Shown here: positions 1-10,524 of the stretch, one piece after another
How the letters are laid out: each line of letters starts with the position of its first letter
How positions within the stretch are numbered: the stretch's first letter is position 1
Assembly (NCBI RefSeq): GCF_002795245.1
Contig: NZ_PGVG01000010.1
Location: 62,001 to 126,000 of the forward strand
Reading direction: 5' to 3'
DNA from: Bradyrhizobium forestalis
GTDB lineage: Bacteria; Pseudomonadota; Alphaproteobacteria; Rhizobiales; Xanthobacteraceae
Length of the DNA: 64,000 bases
Translations under genes and position numbers: made by a program
The notes under the pieces: generated by a model
Databases searched by the model: none
The model's input: only the letters and a program-made list of their open reading frames with translations
Told to the model about the DNA's origin: nothing

Positions 1-84
1 GCTCCCACGGATGGCCAAACCCACCCGCTTCCCGACAGGGCGGCGGATAACGACCGCACCGGGAACCGATGCGGCTAGATGCAG

Positions 85-101
85 TTGCAAATGAGTTGCA
101 A
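85..101. promoter_or_regulatory. Candidate Mur (Mn-responsive Fur-family) box before mntH
   Basis: Two TTGCAA half-sites separated by five bases (85-90 and 96-101) form a symmetric element 29 bases upstream of the chosen mntH ATG. Rhizobial Mur-responsive sequences recalled from Rhizobium and Bradyrhizobium have this TGCAA..TTGCA form, and mntH of Bradyrhizobium is known to be repressed by manganese through the Fur/Mur protein. The element lies inside the longest open frame, which argues that the first in-frame ATG at 79 is not used. The binding assignment is inference. Confidence 0.6.
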
Positions 102-129
102 TAAGCCCCGACTTCGGTATTCTCGCCCC

Positions 130-1518
130 ATGGATGCAAGATCGCCCGACCTGACCCAAACCCTGACCCAAGACTTGACCCAAGACTTGACCCAAGACGC
201 CAGCGGCTGGCGCGCTGATGCGCCGGTCACCAGGAGCCTCGCCGAGGTCAATTCCACAGTCGCGATCCCGGCCGCCGGCCACTGGACGCGACGGCTGCTG
301 GCCTTCGTCGGTCCGGGCTATCTGGTCTCGGTCGGCTACATGGACCCCGGCAATTGGGCGACCGATCTCGCCGGCGGGGCGAAGTTCGGCTACACGCTGC
401 TCTCGGTCATCCTGCTCTCGAATTTGATGGCGATCCTGCTGCAGTCGCTGGCAGCGCGGCTCGGCATCGTCACCGACCGCGACCTCGCGCAGGCCTGCCG
501 CGCCACCTATTCGCCGGCGGTGAACTTCCTGCTCTGGCTCGCCTGCGAGGCGGCGATCATCGCCTGCGATCTCGCCGAGGTGATCGGCACAGCGATCGCG
601 CTGAAGCTGCTGTTCGGCATTCCCCTGATCGGCGGCGCATTGCTCGCCGCGCTCGATGCGTTCCTGCTTCTCGTCCTGATGAACCGCGGCTTCCGATTCC
701 TCGAGGCCTTCGTTATTGCGCTGCTGGCGGTGATCGCAGCCTGCTTCGTGGTCCAGATCGCGGCGGCGGCCCCGCCGGTGGCGGAGGTTCTGCGTGGCTT
801 CGTGCCGAAGAGCGAGATCTTCACCAACTCCGACATGCTCTACATCGCGATCGGCATCATCGGCGCCACCGTGATGCCGCATAATCTCTACCTGCATTCC
901 TCGATCGTGCAGACGCGCGCCTATCAGCGCAACGACGAAGGCCGCCGCGAGGCGATCAAATGGGCGACGACGGATTCGACCATCGCGCTGATGCTGGCGC
1001 TGTTCATCAACGCAGCGATCCTGGTCGTGGCGGCTGCGACCTTCCACAAGAGCGGCCATTCCGATGTTGCCGAGATCGGCCAGGCCTTCGAGCTGTTGTC
1101 GCCGCTGCTCGGTCTCGGCATCGCCTCGACCCTGTTCGCGGTGGCGCTGCTTGCCTCCGGCCTGAACTCGACGGTGACGGCGACGCTCGCCGGCCAGATC
1201 GTGATGGAAGGCTTTCTCAACCTGCGCCTGCCGAGCTGGGCGCGCCGTTTGCTGACGCGCGGTATCGCCATCGTTCCCGTGATCATCGTCACCGCGATCT
1301 ATGGCGAGCGCGGTACGGCTGATCTCTTGGTGTTCAGCCAGGTCGTGCTGTCGATGCAGCTTCCTTTCGCCGTCATCCCGCTGGTCCGCTTCGTCTCCGA
1401 CCGCCGCAAGATGGGCCAGTTCGCGATCCCGATGTCCGTCGCCGCGGTCGCGTGGATCGTCGCGGGCGTGATCGTGGTTTTGAACGTGAAGCTGCTGGCC
1501 GATACGCTGTTCGGGTGA
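130..1518 (+). CDS. mntH: Nramp-family Mn2+/divalent metal transporter MntH
   Basis: Proton-coupled importer of Mn2+ (and Fe2+) in the inner membrane. The 462-residue product has the Nramp hallmark DPGNW in the first membrane segment and MPHNLYLHS in the sixth, which carry the metal-binding Asp, Asn and Met residues, and about eleven hydrophobic segments. The length suits the family once the start is placed at 130 rather than at the in-frame ATG at 79, because a Mur-like box occupies 85-101. The cytoplasmic N-terminus contains four LTQ(D/T) tetrapeptide repeats and is probably disordered. Manganese repression through the upstream box is likely. The gene stands alone and is followed by a palindromic repeat. 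Confidence 0.93.
   Translation: MDARSPDLTQTLTQDLTQDLTQDASGWRADAPVTRSLAEVNSTVAIPAAGHWTRRLLAFVGPGYLVSVGYMDPGNWATDLAGGAKFGYTLLSVILLSNLMAILLQSLAARLGIVTDRDLAQACRATYSPAVNFLLWLACEAAIIACDLAEVIGTAIALKLLFGIPLIGGALLAALDAFLLLVLMNRGFRFLEAFVIALLAVIAACFVVQIAAAAPPVAEVLRGFVPKSEIFTNSDMLYIAIGIIGATVMPHNLYLHSSIVQTRAYQRNDEGRREAIKWATTDSTIALMLALFINAAILVVAAATFHKSGHSDVAEIGQAFELLSPLLGLGIASTLFAVALLASGLNSTVTATLAGQIVMEGFLNLRLPSWARRLLTRGIAIVPVIIVTAIYGERGTADLLVFSQVVLSMQLPFAVIPLVRFVSDRRKMGQFAIPMSVAAVAWIVAGVIVVLNVKLLADTLFG
151..198 (+). repeat. 12-bp in-frame tandem repeat (x4) in mntH N-terminus
   Basis: Four copies of a 12-base unit (CTGACCCAAACC, CTGACCCAAGAC, then TTGACCCAAGAC twice) lie head to tail and encode LTQT or LTQD. 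The unit is a multiple of three, so gain or loss of copies keeps the frame. Confidence 0.9.
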
Positions 1519-1536
1519 GTGTTCGCCAACACACCG

Positions 1537-1640
1537 CTGTCATCGCCCGCGAAGGCGGGCGATCCAGTACTCCGAGATATCTGCGATAGAGCCGAGACGT
1601 CTCGGAATACTGGATGCCCCGCCTGCGCGGGGCATGACAG
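1537..1640. repeat. Composite palindromic intergenic repeat (GTCAT/ATGAC scaffold), copy 1
   Basis: It starts CTGTCATCGCCCG and ends GGGGCATGACAG. Each end carries its own small hairpin (CGCCCGC..GCGGGCG and CCCCGCC..GCGGGG). The inner arms GATCCAGTA and TACTGGAT face each other. It sits between the convergent genes mntH and bpt and could act as a bidirectional RNA hairpin. The same architecture recurs near 14.6, 15.7, 44.2, 47.4 and 57.3 kb. Confidence 0.85.
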
Positions 1641-1661
1641 AGAGAGCGCGCGTGAGCTGGG

Positions 1662-2438
1662 CTAATCCTGCGGCTCGGACGCCGTATCGCCCTGCGCGTC
1701 AACGCGCAGCCAGCCTGAGGGTGCGAGGCGCTGCTGCGGCAGGAAGCGGGCCTTGTAGTCCATCTTCTTGGAGCCCTCGATCCAGTAGCCGAGATAGACG
1801 TAGGGCAGGCCCTGACGTCGCGCACGGGCGATGTGGTCGAGGATCATGAAGGTGCCCATCGAGCGGCTGACCTGGCTCGGCTCGAAGAACGAATAGACCA
1901 TCGACAGGCCGTCGCTGAGCACGTCGGTCAGCGCCACCGCGATCAGCTCCTCGCCGCGGCCGGTGAGGCCGCTGTCGGGGCCGCGCTTGCGGTACTCGAT
2001 GATGCGGGTCTCGACATGGCTGTCCTCGACCATCATGGCGTAGTCGAGCACGGTCATGTCGGCCATGCCGCCGTGGCGGTGGCGGGCGTCGAGATAGGCG
2101 CGGAACACCGAATATTGCTCGGAGGTCGGCACCGCACTGCGCTGCTCGCCGATGATGTCGGCATTGCGCGCCATGACTTTCCGGAAGCTGCGGGAGGGGC
2201 GGAACTCGTTGGCGATGACCCGGACCGAGACGCAGGCGCGGCACTGGTCGCAGGCCGGCCGGTAGGCGATCGACTGGCTGCGGCGGAAGCCGCCATGGGT
2301 CAGGAGGTCGTTGAGGTCGCCGGCCCGGTCCCCGACAAGATGCGTGAACACCTTGCGCTCGTGCCGGCCCGGCAAGTACGGGCAGGGCGATGGCGCCGTG
2401 AGGTAAAATTGGGGGGTGTCGCGCGAATGCTGGGTCAA
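1662..2438 (-). CDS. bpt: Aspartate/glutamate leucyl (arginyl)-transferase Bpt, N-end rule pathway
   Basis: Transfers an amino acid from aminoacyl-tRNA to N-terminal Asp or Glu of proteins, marking them for ClpAP degradation in the cytoplasm. The 258-residue product starts [14 protein letters not shown], followed by CPYLPGRxERKVF and the Cys-containing [12 protein letters not shown] segment typical of the ATE1/Bpt family. A second family segment YSFFEPS..RSMGTF is near the middle, and [18 protein letters not shown] lies towards the C-terminus. The start is TTG, chosen because it gives the N-terminus I recall for this family; a GGAGG lies about 13 bases upstream. Single-gene unit on the minus strand. 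Confidence 0.92.
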   Translation of the reverse strand: MTQHSRDTPQFYLTAPSPCPYLPGRHERKVFTHLVGDRAGDLNDLLTHGGFRRSQSIAYRPACDQCRACVSVRVIANEFRPSRSFRKVMARNADIIGEQRSAVPTSEQYSVFRAYLDARHRHGGMADMTVLDYAMMVEDSHVETRIIEYRKRGPDSGLTGRGEELIAVALTDVLSDGLSMVYSFFEPSQVSRSMGTFMILDHIARARRQGLPYVYLGYWIEGSKKMDYKARFLPQQRLAPSGWLRVDAQGDTASEPQD

Positions 2439-2506
2439 GGGACGTCGTGGGCCTCCGAAACGGGCATCAGCATCGCGCTCCAGAAGCCCCCGGTCAATCG
2501 GTTAGC

Positions 2507-3049
2507 TCACCACGTCCGCGCCGCCTGGGGGGCGGGTACGCGAACCGAATTGTTGATCACGACCGTTCCCAGCACGAAATCGTGCAGCAGGCGCCGGCGG
2601 CCGTTGAACAGGCCGACCAGGACCACGAAGGGCGACAGGAACGAGACCGTGACCCAGAACAGCACGGCATGGGTGGCGCCGAGCACGAAGTAGCCTGGCG
2701 CGCCGTACCAGGTGCGCAATTCCAGGTCCATCAGGCGCATGCCGACCGTGGCGGAGGACGGGCCGCCGATGCTGGCGCCGTAATAGACGATGGCCCAGAT
2801 CACGGAGGCCGGCCATGCGATCCAGAACAGCGCCCAGCCGAGGCCGAGGGTGACCACGCCGAACAAGGCGATGAAGATGTAGCCGAGGATCACCGGTACC
2901 GAGATCACGACCATGTCGATCAGGAAGGCGAACGCCCGCCGCGTCGCCACGCCTCGGAACAGTTCCGGGTGCAGATAGGGATCGTACGCATGCGGTTGCA
3001 CTGCGCCGTCATTGCGCCAGGCGCCTGAATTACCCGAGTCGTACGACAT
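2507..3049 (-). CDS. RDD family membrane protein
   Basis: A 180-residue inner-membrane protein of the RDD family, named for conserved Arg and Asp residues. RRAFAFLIDM at about residue 40 begins the first membrane segment and carries the family Arg and Asp; about three more hydrophobic segments follow, with GxxxMRLMDLEL between them and a final RRRLLHDFVLGTVV. The ATG at 3049 has GGGAGGAC at good spacing, so the 24 extra upstream residues of the open frame are rejected. The biochemical role of RDD proteins is mostly unknown; some relate to ion homeostasis. It lies downstream of hemB on the same strand but is separated by a large repeat. Confidence 0.85.
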   Translation of the reverse strand: MSYDSGNSGAWRNDGAVQPHAYDPYLHPELFRGVATRRAFAFLIDMVVISVPVILGYIFIALFGVVTLGLGWALFWIAWPASVIWAIVYYGASIGGPSSATVGMRLMDLELRTWYGAPGYFVLGATHAVLFWVTVSFLSPFVVLVGLFNGRRRLLHDFVLGTVVINNSVRVPAPQAARTW

Positions 3050-3280
3050 CGTCCGTCCTCCCAAGGGGAACAGAGGGAAACCCTCGAGGCAGGACATGGG
3101 AGCAGGCCATCCCTGTGCCAAGGGCGCAGGGACGTTAACACGCCGAAATATTCCGGCGATTCGGGGGCGGGGACCGGCGCGGTGCCGTAAGCAGGGGCAG
3201 CGGCACCCATCATCGTCGCGCTTGCATCAGTGGTTTCGCTGCGCTCTAGCCATCCCACAACGATGTGCGCGCAACCCGCC

Positions 3281-3421
3281 CTCATGTCCCGGACAAGCGC
3301 CGCGAAGCGGCGCGCAGAGGCGGGATCCAGAGGCCACAAGCAAGATCGCGGTGAGATGGGCCCCGGCTCTGCAACGCATCACGTCGCAAGTGCGCCGTGC
3401 TGCATTGCGTCCGGGGCACGG
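3281..3421. repeat. Large palindromic intergenic repeat (CCGGACAAGCGCCGCGAAGCGG type)
   Basis: This element dominates the 399-base gap between hemB and the RDD gene (3050-3448). The left end has CCCGGACAAGCGCCGCGAAGC and the right end GCGTCCGGGGCACG; the middle contains GGGCCCCGGCTCTG. It belongs to the same subfamily as the element at 5189-5335 in opposite orientation. Nothing else recognisable was seen in the gap apart from the RDD gene's ribosome binding site. Confidence 0.7.
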
Positions 3422-3448
3422 GAAGACGGATGGAGTGGACGAAGCACC

Positions 3449-5166
<1,718 letters not shown>

Positions 5167-5188
5167 CGATACCTTCGATACATAGATG

Positions 5189-5335
5189 CTCTCGCGCCCC
5201 GGACGCAGCGCAGCGCGCCGCACGTGCGGCGTGGTGCGCTGCTGAGCCGGGGCCCATCTCTCCGCGATCCCGCTTTGGAACATCTGGGTCCCGGCTCTGC
5301 GCTCCGCTTCGCGGCGCTTGTCCGGGACACGAGAG
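5189..5335. repeat. Large palindromic intergenic repeat within the 5167-5682 gap
   Basis: It begins CTCTCGCGCCCCGGACGCAG and ends CGCTTGTCCGGGACACGAGAG, so its outer ends are partly complementary. The centre contains CTGAGCCGGGGCCC and GGGTCCCGGCTCTGCGC. It matches the subfamily at 3281-3421. The rest of the 516-base gap (5336-5682) holds no convincing ORF. It is AT-richer near 5560-5680 and must contain the promoter of the downstream regulator. Confidence 0.75.
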
Positions 5336-5682
5336 TGTTGCATTTGGTTGACCGTTGGTTGCCTAAAATTCGCGATAAGTTTTCGTTGACCAGCCGGTTC
5401 CGCCACAGCTGTTACGCGCCCGTTTCGAAACGGGGCGGGGCTGTTCTGGAATGCGACAACAGCGGCGGACGGAGGGTGAACAGGACCTTGCGAAGGTCAA
5501 CAGACGGTTGCGAAAAGTGCTTGTGGCACAGGCTTAATCCGCGATTCACTGTCTTAAATTCATGATCTCTTTATTCTCTTATTTAAGCCGATCTTCAAAC
5601 GCGCCCCTTAAGTTGCACCTATCAGACGGGACACAAGTTTCGTCGAATAAGTGTCGATAAAAACGACAACAGGGGAAGTGTC

Positions 5683-6201
5683 ATGATGAAAGCCGTCGCA
5701 ACTGCGGCAGATACCGCAGAGCGCGTCTCCGGCCAGCAGGGTTCGGTGCAGTCGCTCTATCTGGAAGCTTTGACGCTGGTGGAGCGGCTGCATCGCCGGC
5801 TCCTCGACGTGATCAAGGACGAATTCGATCGCCGCGGCCGTGCGGACATCAACTCGGTCCAGGCGCTCTTGCTCTACAACATCGGCGACAAGGAGCTGAC
5901 CGCGGGCGAGCTGCGCACGCGCGGTTACTATCTCGGCTCCAACGTCTCCTACAATCTGAAGAAGCTCGTCGAGCTCGGCTTCCTCGATCATCAGCGCTCG
6001 CGCGTTGATCGCCGCTCGGTGCGCATCCGCCTGACCCCGCAGGGCCAGGACGTCCGCCGCATCGTCGATGCGCTCTACCAGAAGCACGTCAAGACGGTGG
6101 AGCAGGTCGGCGGCATCTCCGGCGACGAGTTTGCGACCCTCAACAAGTCGCTGCACCGCCTCGAGCGGTTCTGGACCGACCAGATCCTCTATCGCCTCTG
6201 A
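5683..6201 (+). CDS. LdtR-like MarR-family transcriptional regulator
   Basis: A 172-residue winged-helix DNA-binding protein. The N-terminal helix SLYLEALTLVERLHRRLLDV and the wing segment DHQRSRVDRRSVRIRLT resemble LdtR of Liberibacter and Sinorhizobium, which controls an L,D-transpeptidase and stress tolerance. The recognition helix lies around YYLGSNVSYNLKKLVELGF. A GGGGAAG precedes a tandem ATGATG, so the start is 5683 or 5686. It is encoded alone after a long leader, a hint of complex or autogenous regulation. The downstream gene is convergent. Targets are not visible here. Confidence 0.85.
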   Translation: MMKAVATAADTAERVSGQQGSVQSLYLEALTLVERLHRRLLDVIKDEFDRRGRADINSVQALLLYNIGDKELTAGELRTRGYYLGSNVSYNLKKLVELGFLDHQRSRVDRRSVRIRLTPQGQDVRRIVDALYQKHVKTVEQVGGISGDEFATLNKSLHRLERFWTDQILYRL

Positions 6202-6369
6202 GTTTTCGAAAAGGGAAGCCAAGCCGGCCCGGAACAAGACCGGTAGCCTCCCGAACGAAAGTCTGACCTCCCCAAGCGCGCCGGTCCGCTCGTTCGGACT
6301 GGTGCGCCGTTCGCACGCAACTCTGATGCGCCGAGCAGCATCTTCACGTCGAGCGAGCCCGCGCGTCCA

Positions 6370-7374
6370 TCAGCGCAAACGTTCCTCCCACTGGCGAAAC
6401 AATGCGACGTCGTCATCGGCCGCGACGACCGGGGCCGACACGCCGCCGAGGCGTGCGCGCCGCGGGCTGAATCCGAATTGCTTGCGAAACGCGCGACTGA
6501 AATGCGCCGCGCTGGCAAAACCATATTCCCTGGCGATATCATAAATCGCAAGCGGCTCTCCCGCGTTCAGGCGGACGTGGATCGTCTCGAGCCGTCGCTT
6601 GCGGATGTAGGCCGTGACGCCACCGGCATCGGCGAAAGCGCGATAGAGGTTGGATTTCGACGTCGCCAGCGCCCGGCTCATCGCCGCGATGCCGAGCTTG
6701 TCGGAGGCGAGGTGCCGGTCGATATAGGCCTCGGCCCGCTCGCGGACCAATGTCACCGACCTGCCGCTCGCGCCGTCGACGCTCGGCGGCCTTGCGCGCA
6801 TCGCCGTCGTCAGCAATCCGACGAATGCGGCCGACAGGCTGGCCGCATCCTTGATGCTCATCTCCTCGAGCTGTTGCACGAAGGACAACAGGAAATCCGC
6901 GACGAGGCGGCCCCATGCACCGTCAATGATCAGTCCGTGCGTGGCGGGATCGTAGCCGGTGCGCTCGAAGGCGCGCCGCGCAATGGTGCAGGTGATGCAA
7001 TCCAGCGCCGAGCCCTCGGTCACGAGAGCGCGGCGCGTATCGAACGCGGCCAGTTCGCCCTGCCGCATCGTGCGCGGGGAGGGCGCGTCGTCGGTGAAGG
7101 TTACCGTGCCGGCCTTGAGGAAGACCACCTGGATCACGTCGAGCCCGTCGGCCTTCGCCATCTCGGCGGTCCGCGCCATCCTGGCTGCGCCGATTCGGGA
7201 ATGGGTCACGACCATGTCGCCCAGGGTCCAGGCATCCACGATGGCCTCGAAAGGAGCATCAGGCTCGAGACGGCTCACCTGATGGGTGGCAATGCCCGAA
7301 CGCCAAATGTCGAATCTGTCCTGCTCTGGAAAATCTGTGGTGTCGAAATGCAGCACGGGAATGGGGGTGGACAT
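6370..7374 (-). CDS. AraC-family transcriptional regulator
   Basis: A 334-residue regulator. Residues 1-200 match the AraC_binding_2 (cupin-like) sensing domain, starting with LHFDTTDFPEQDRFDIWRSG. The C-terminal 100 residues carry two helix-turn-helix motifs, ending with IAREYGFASAAHFSRAFRKQFG and SPRRARL. The ATG at 7374 is preferred to an upstream in-frame TTG at 7395 because the family N-terminus begins near it. The gene is divergent from the large autotransporter with 210 bases between, so control of that gene is a reasonable inference. The ligand is unknown. Confidence 0.85.
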   Translation of the reverse strand: MSTPIPVLHFDTTDFPEQDRFDIWRSGIATHQVSRLEPDAPFEAIVDAWTLGDMVVTHSRIGAARMARTAEMAKADGLDVIQVVFLKAGTVTFTDDAPSPRTMRQGELAAFDTRRALVTEGSALDCITCTIARRAFERTGYDPATHGLIIDGAWGRLVADFLLSFVQQLEEMSIKDAASLSAAFVGLLTTAMRARPPSVDGASGRSVTLVRERAEAYIDRHLASDKLGIAAMSRALATSKSNLYRAFADAGGVTAYIRKRRLETIHVRLNAGEPLAIYDIAREYGFASAAHFSRAFRKQFGFSPRRARLGGVSAPVVAADDDVALFRQWEERLR

Positions 7375-7407
7375 GATCTGCCGGTGAAATCCCAACGTCT
7401 TTCGAGG

Positions 7408-7423
7408 GCCGTTATAGAACGGC
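7408..7423. promoter_or_regulatory. Perfect inverted repeat in the AraC/autotransporter intergenic region
   Basis: GCCGTT-ATAG-AACGGC has six-base perfect arms and lies 33 bases upstream of the AraC regulator ATG. It could be an operator or a hairpin in the regulator leader. AraC proteins usually bind direct repeats, so a third factor is also possible. Confidence 0.3.
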
Positions 7424-7584
7424 GCCCGACGCGCGCCGAAGAAGAATTTGACTTCCCGGACCGGAAGACTTGACCGCTGAATTCAAAATCGATCTGCCGC
7501 GTTTCGCGGAGCCCGAATCCCTTGTACGATTCCGTGCTGGCAACCTATTGGTCGCAAGTGATTTGACGCTCAAGGCTTTTGCAG

Positions 7585-10143
7585 ATGCCCTCTCCCTATC
7601 CGTTGCCTGCCGCTCCCGGTCATTTTCCGCATTCGTCCGGGCGCCGATGCGCGGCGGCTGTTTCCTTCGCTGGGGCCCTCGCGGCTTTTGCCGCCATAAC
7701 GCTGTTCGCGGCGCCGGCTCACGCGGTCTGCACCCCCGCGGCCGCCGACAATGTCTCGGCGACCTGTACGGGCAGTACCGTCAACCAGGACAATCCAAAT
7801 GGCTTCGGCACCTCTCTGATCAACAATCTCGGCGTGACCGTCGTCCAGGGGGCGACGGTGACTGGCACCAATTACGGCATCAGGTTCAACAGCGGATCGG
7901 TCGTCAATTCCGGTACGGTCACCGGCACGAACCTGTCGGCCATCGAGGCCATCAGCAGCGTCACCGTGACGAATTCCGGGGCGCTCAGCGGCCTGTACGG
8001 CGTCGCCTCCAGCGGGACTGCGGTCGTGACGAATTCCGGGACGATTTCGTCCTTCAACGGTGACGGTGTACGGGGCGGCACCAACGTCACCGTCTCCAAT
8101 TCCGGTACCATCACCGCCCCCTTTGAGGGCGTTTATGCCGGCCAGAACGCCACCGTCGTCAATTCGGGGAGCATCACCGGCAATTCCCACGGGATCCTCG
8201 TTGGTGGCGACGCCTTCGTGACCAATTCCGGCACCATCGTCGCCCAGGCGAATGTGATCCGGGCTGCCAGCGGCAGTGCCGTCGTGATCAATTCGGGTAC
8301 GCTATCGATGCTGGGGAGTTCCGGCAGCGCCATGTACGCCTTGACCAGTCTGACGCTCGTCAATTCCGGCACCATCATGTCTGCCGGAGCAGGGCCTTTC
8401 TCGAGCGGCAATATCGACGTGACCAATTCGGGATCGATCATCGTCACGGGATTTGGCCCGGCCATTTCTGCCGGCAATGCCAAGGTGACCAATTCCGGCA
8501 CGATCATCGCGAATAACGGCTCCGGCGTGAGCGGCACCAACGTCGACATCACGAATTCCGGGGTGCTGCGCGGCTATTGGGAAGGCGTCATCGCCTCCCA
8601 GACGGCGAGCGTTACCAATTCGGGCACGATCATCGGGGACCATTCGGCGGGTATCTCGGCGAGCAACGATAATTTGTTGCTGACGAACTCGGGCTCGATC
8701 AGCGGAAGCAGCGCGGGCGCTCGCGCGGTCAATGGCAGCGTCAACGTCGTCAATTCGGGGACGATCGTCGGGACCGGGCCTTCGGGTGTCGGCGTGGTTT
8801 CGGGCGCCGCCGGCAGCGTGGTCAATTCCGGCACGATCATCGGCGCGGGCGGGACGGCGATCCAGTTCGGAGCGACGACCCCGGCACAATCCGACAGCCT
8901 GACCGTGCTTCCCGGCGCGCGCTTCGGCGGCGTGGTCGATTTCAGCGGCGGTGCCGATACGGTCAGGTTCGGACCGGGAAGCTGGATCCTGAACACGGCC
9001 AATTTTGACAAGACGCTATCGACGGTGACCACCGCCGGCAACCCTTATGTGGTTACGCCCAACCAGATCATCGTTGCCGATCTCTCCGGCGCCGGCGCCC
9101 AGAACCGCGCCATCATGGACATCACCGGCTGGATCGCGTCGGTCCTGCCCGATGCGCCGGTGTCCGCGCCCGGCGCGGGTGGGGCCACCGCGTTTGCCGC
9201 GACGGAAAGCTCGCCGTCCCCGTTCGATGCGTTCGCCAGCTTCCCCTCCGATGCCCCGGGATACGCCCGGGCGCCCGTCCTCAAGGCGGCGAGCGCAAGC
9301 TATGGCGACGGCAACGCGGTCTGGGCCAAGGCCTTCGGCGGCCAACGCCAGCAGGACAACAGCGGCGCTTTGATCGGCGGGACCACAACCGGTTATGGCG
9401 GTGCCGTCGGCTATGAGCGCCTCGTCGGTCCGGACCTCAGGCTCGGTGTGCTGGCGGGCGGCAGCGCCAACAAGACCTACCTTCATTTCAATGCCGGCAG
9501 CACCGGCACCGACACCGTGTTCGGCGGGGCCTATGGCCGCAAGATCTGGGGCGGCACCTTCCTCGATCTGTCCGTGATTGGAGGAAGCCTGGACAATACC
9601 AACCAGCGCAATATCGGGGGCGGTCTCGCCTTCGCGACGGCGACGGCCTCCTATGGCGGCTGGTTCGTCAATCCAGCGCTGATGTTCGGGCGCCGCCTCG
9701 ACGTCGACGGACGCGGTTTCACCATCACCCCGGCGGTAAGAGTGCGCTACGTGGCGGCGCATTTCGGCGGCTACACCGAGACGGGCGCGGGCCTCGCCAA
9801 TGTCAGCGTCGCCGGCCGCGACTTCCAGGCCTGGGAGGAGCGTGCCGAACTCACTTTCGCCAACAGCGCGACGCTCGCCAACGGACATCGCGTGACCGCG
9901 CGCGTCTCTGCCGGTGCGCTCGCGCAACAGCGCAGCGCGGGCGGCCTGCTCAACGTCGTCTTGCTCGGGCAGAACTTCGTCGCAGCCACGTCGGACCGCA
10001 GCAGCGTCGCCGGCGGCTATGGCAGCGCCGGCGTCGACTGGCAGATGGGCCGGCTCACGCTGTTTGCGCTGGGCGAGGCAAGCTATACCAACGATGTCTC
10101 GCGCACCTATTTCGGCAAGGGCGGCGCGCGCGTGACCTGGTAG
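7585..10143 (+). CDS. Autotransporter (type V secretion) with repetitive NSG passenger
   Basis: An 852-residue surface or secreted protein. A long signal peptide ends at about residue 48 (LFAAPAHA). The passenger carries fifteen repeats of the type VTNSGTI, spaced 16-30 residues, that should form a right-handed beta-helix; SDSLTVLPGARFGGVVDFSGG closes the passenger. After a linker, residues from about 570 form the autotransporter beta-barrel (VWAKAFGGQ, GYGGAVGYERLVGPDLRLGVLAGG) and end with aromatic Trp. No protease or lipase motif is visible, so adhesion or surface structure is likelier. The ATG at 7585 follows an in-frame TTG. An AraC regulator is divergent. Confidence 0.9.
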   Translation: MPSPYPLPAAPGHFPHSSGRRCAAAVSFAGALAAFAAITLFAAPAHAVCTPAAADNVSATCTGSTVNQDNPNGFGTSLINNLGVTVVQGATVTGTNYGIRFNSGSVVNSGTVTGTNLSAIEAISSVTVTNSGALSGLYGVASSGTAVVTNSGTISSFNGDGVRGGTNVTVSNSGTITAPFEGVYAGQNATVVNSGSITGNSHGILVGGDAFVTNSGTIVAQANVIRAASGSAVVINSGTLSMLGSSGSAMYALTSLTLVNSGTIMSAGAGPFSSGNIDVTNSGSIIVTGFGPAISAGNAKVTNSGTIIANNGSGVSGTNVDITNSGVLRGYWEGVIASQTASVTNSGTIIGDHSAGISASNDNLLLTNSGSISGSSAGARAVNGSVNVVNSGTIVGTGPSGVGVVSGAAGSVVNSGTIIGAGGTAIQFGATTPAQSDSLTVLPGARFGGVVDFSGGADTVRFGPGSWILNTANFDKTLSTVTTAGNPYVVTPNQIIVADLSGAGAQNRAIMDITGWIASVLPDAPVSAPGAGGATAFAATESSPSPFDAFASFPSDAPGYARAPVLKAASASYGDGNAVWAKAFGGQRQQDNSGALIGGTTTGYGGAVGYERLVGPDLRLGVLAGGSANKTYLHFNAGSTGTDTVFGGAYGRKIWGGTFLDLSVIGGSLDNTNQRNIGGGLAFATATASYGGWFVNPALMFGRRLDVDGRGFTITPAVRVRYVAAHFGGYTETGAGLANVSVAGRDFQAWEERAELTFANSATLANGHRVTARVSAGALAQQRSAGGLLNVVLLGQNFVAATSDRSSVAGGYGSAGVDWQMGRLTLFALGEASYTNDVSRTYFGKGGARVTW

Positions 10144-10250
10144 GTCGCCCGAAACGCCGCCGACGGCCCCGTTCGCACCTGCAAAAAAATCTGGTCGCCA
10201 GCGGAACCAGTTCCGTGCCTTGCCGTTGTTCTCCCCAACCGGAGGGTGCG

Positions 10251-10487
10251 ATGCTGGTCGAGCGCGGGCTTCAGGCGATGAACGTGGAACTCGTGAGCGA
10301 AGCCTACGCCATCGCCGCGAACTACCTTCGCCGTTCCGGCGCGATCCCCGACTCTCTCGTCACCGACGAACGCTTGCTCGGCCTCATCGTCAAGCTGATC
10401 CAGCAAGGTGAATTCAACAGGATCAGGCTGGCCAACAAGGCGATCACCCGGTTCCAGGCGCAGACCGAGGCCAGAGCGGTTGCCTGA
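10251..10487 (+). CDS. Small hypothetical helical protein (78 aa)
   Basis: A 78-residue, mostly helical soluble protein with no recognised domain (MLVERGLQAMNVELVSEAYA at the start, RFQAQTEARAVA at the end). An excellent GGAGGGTGCG sits just before the ATG, which decides the start over the longer frame from 10215. It lies 107 bases after the autotransporter and 37 bases before a second small gene on the same strand, so the two are probably co-transcribed. The function is unknown. Confidence 0.65.
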   Translation: MLVERGLQAMNVELVSEAYAIAANYLRRSGAIPDSLVTDERLLGLIVKLIQQGEFNRIRLANKAITRFQAQTEARAVA

Positions 10488-10524
10488 TCAAAACTCCCAA
10501 AATCCCGACGAACCAGAGGATGCC

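Noticed and set aside
1..78. Possible 3' end of an upstream gene at the left edge
   Set aside because: Too short, with no recognisable protein end; it is more simply the mntH upstream region.
7872..8900. CRISPR-like periodic repeats in the autotransporter gene
   Set aside because: The AATTCCGG-type periodicity encodes the NSG protein repeat, lies in a long open frame and has neither constant repeats nor spacers of fixed length.
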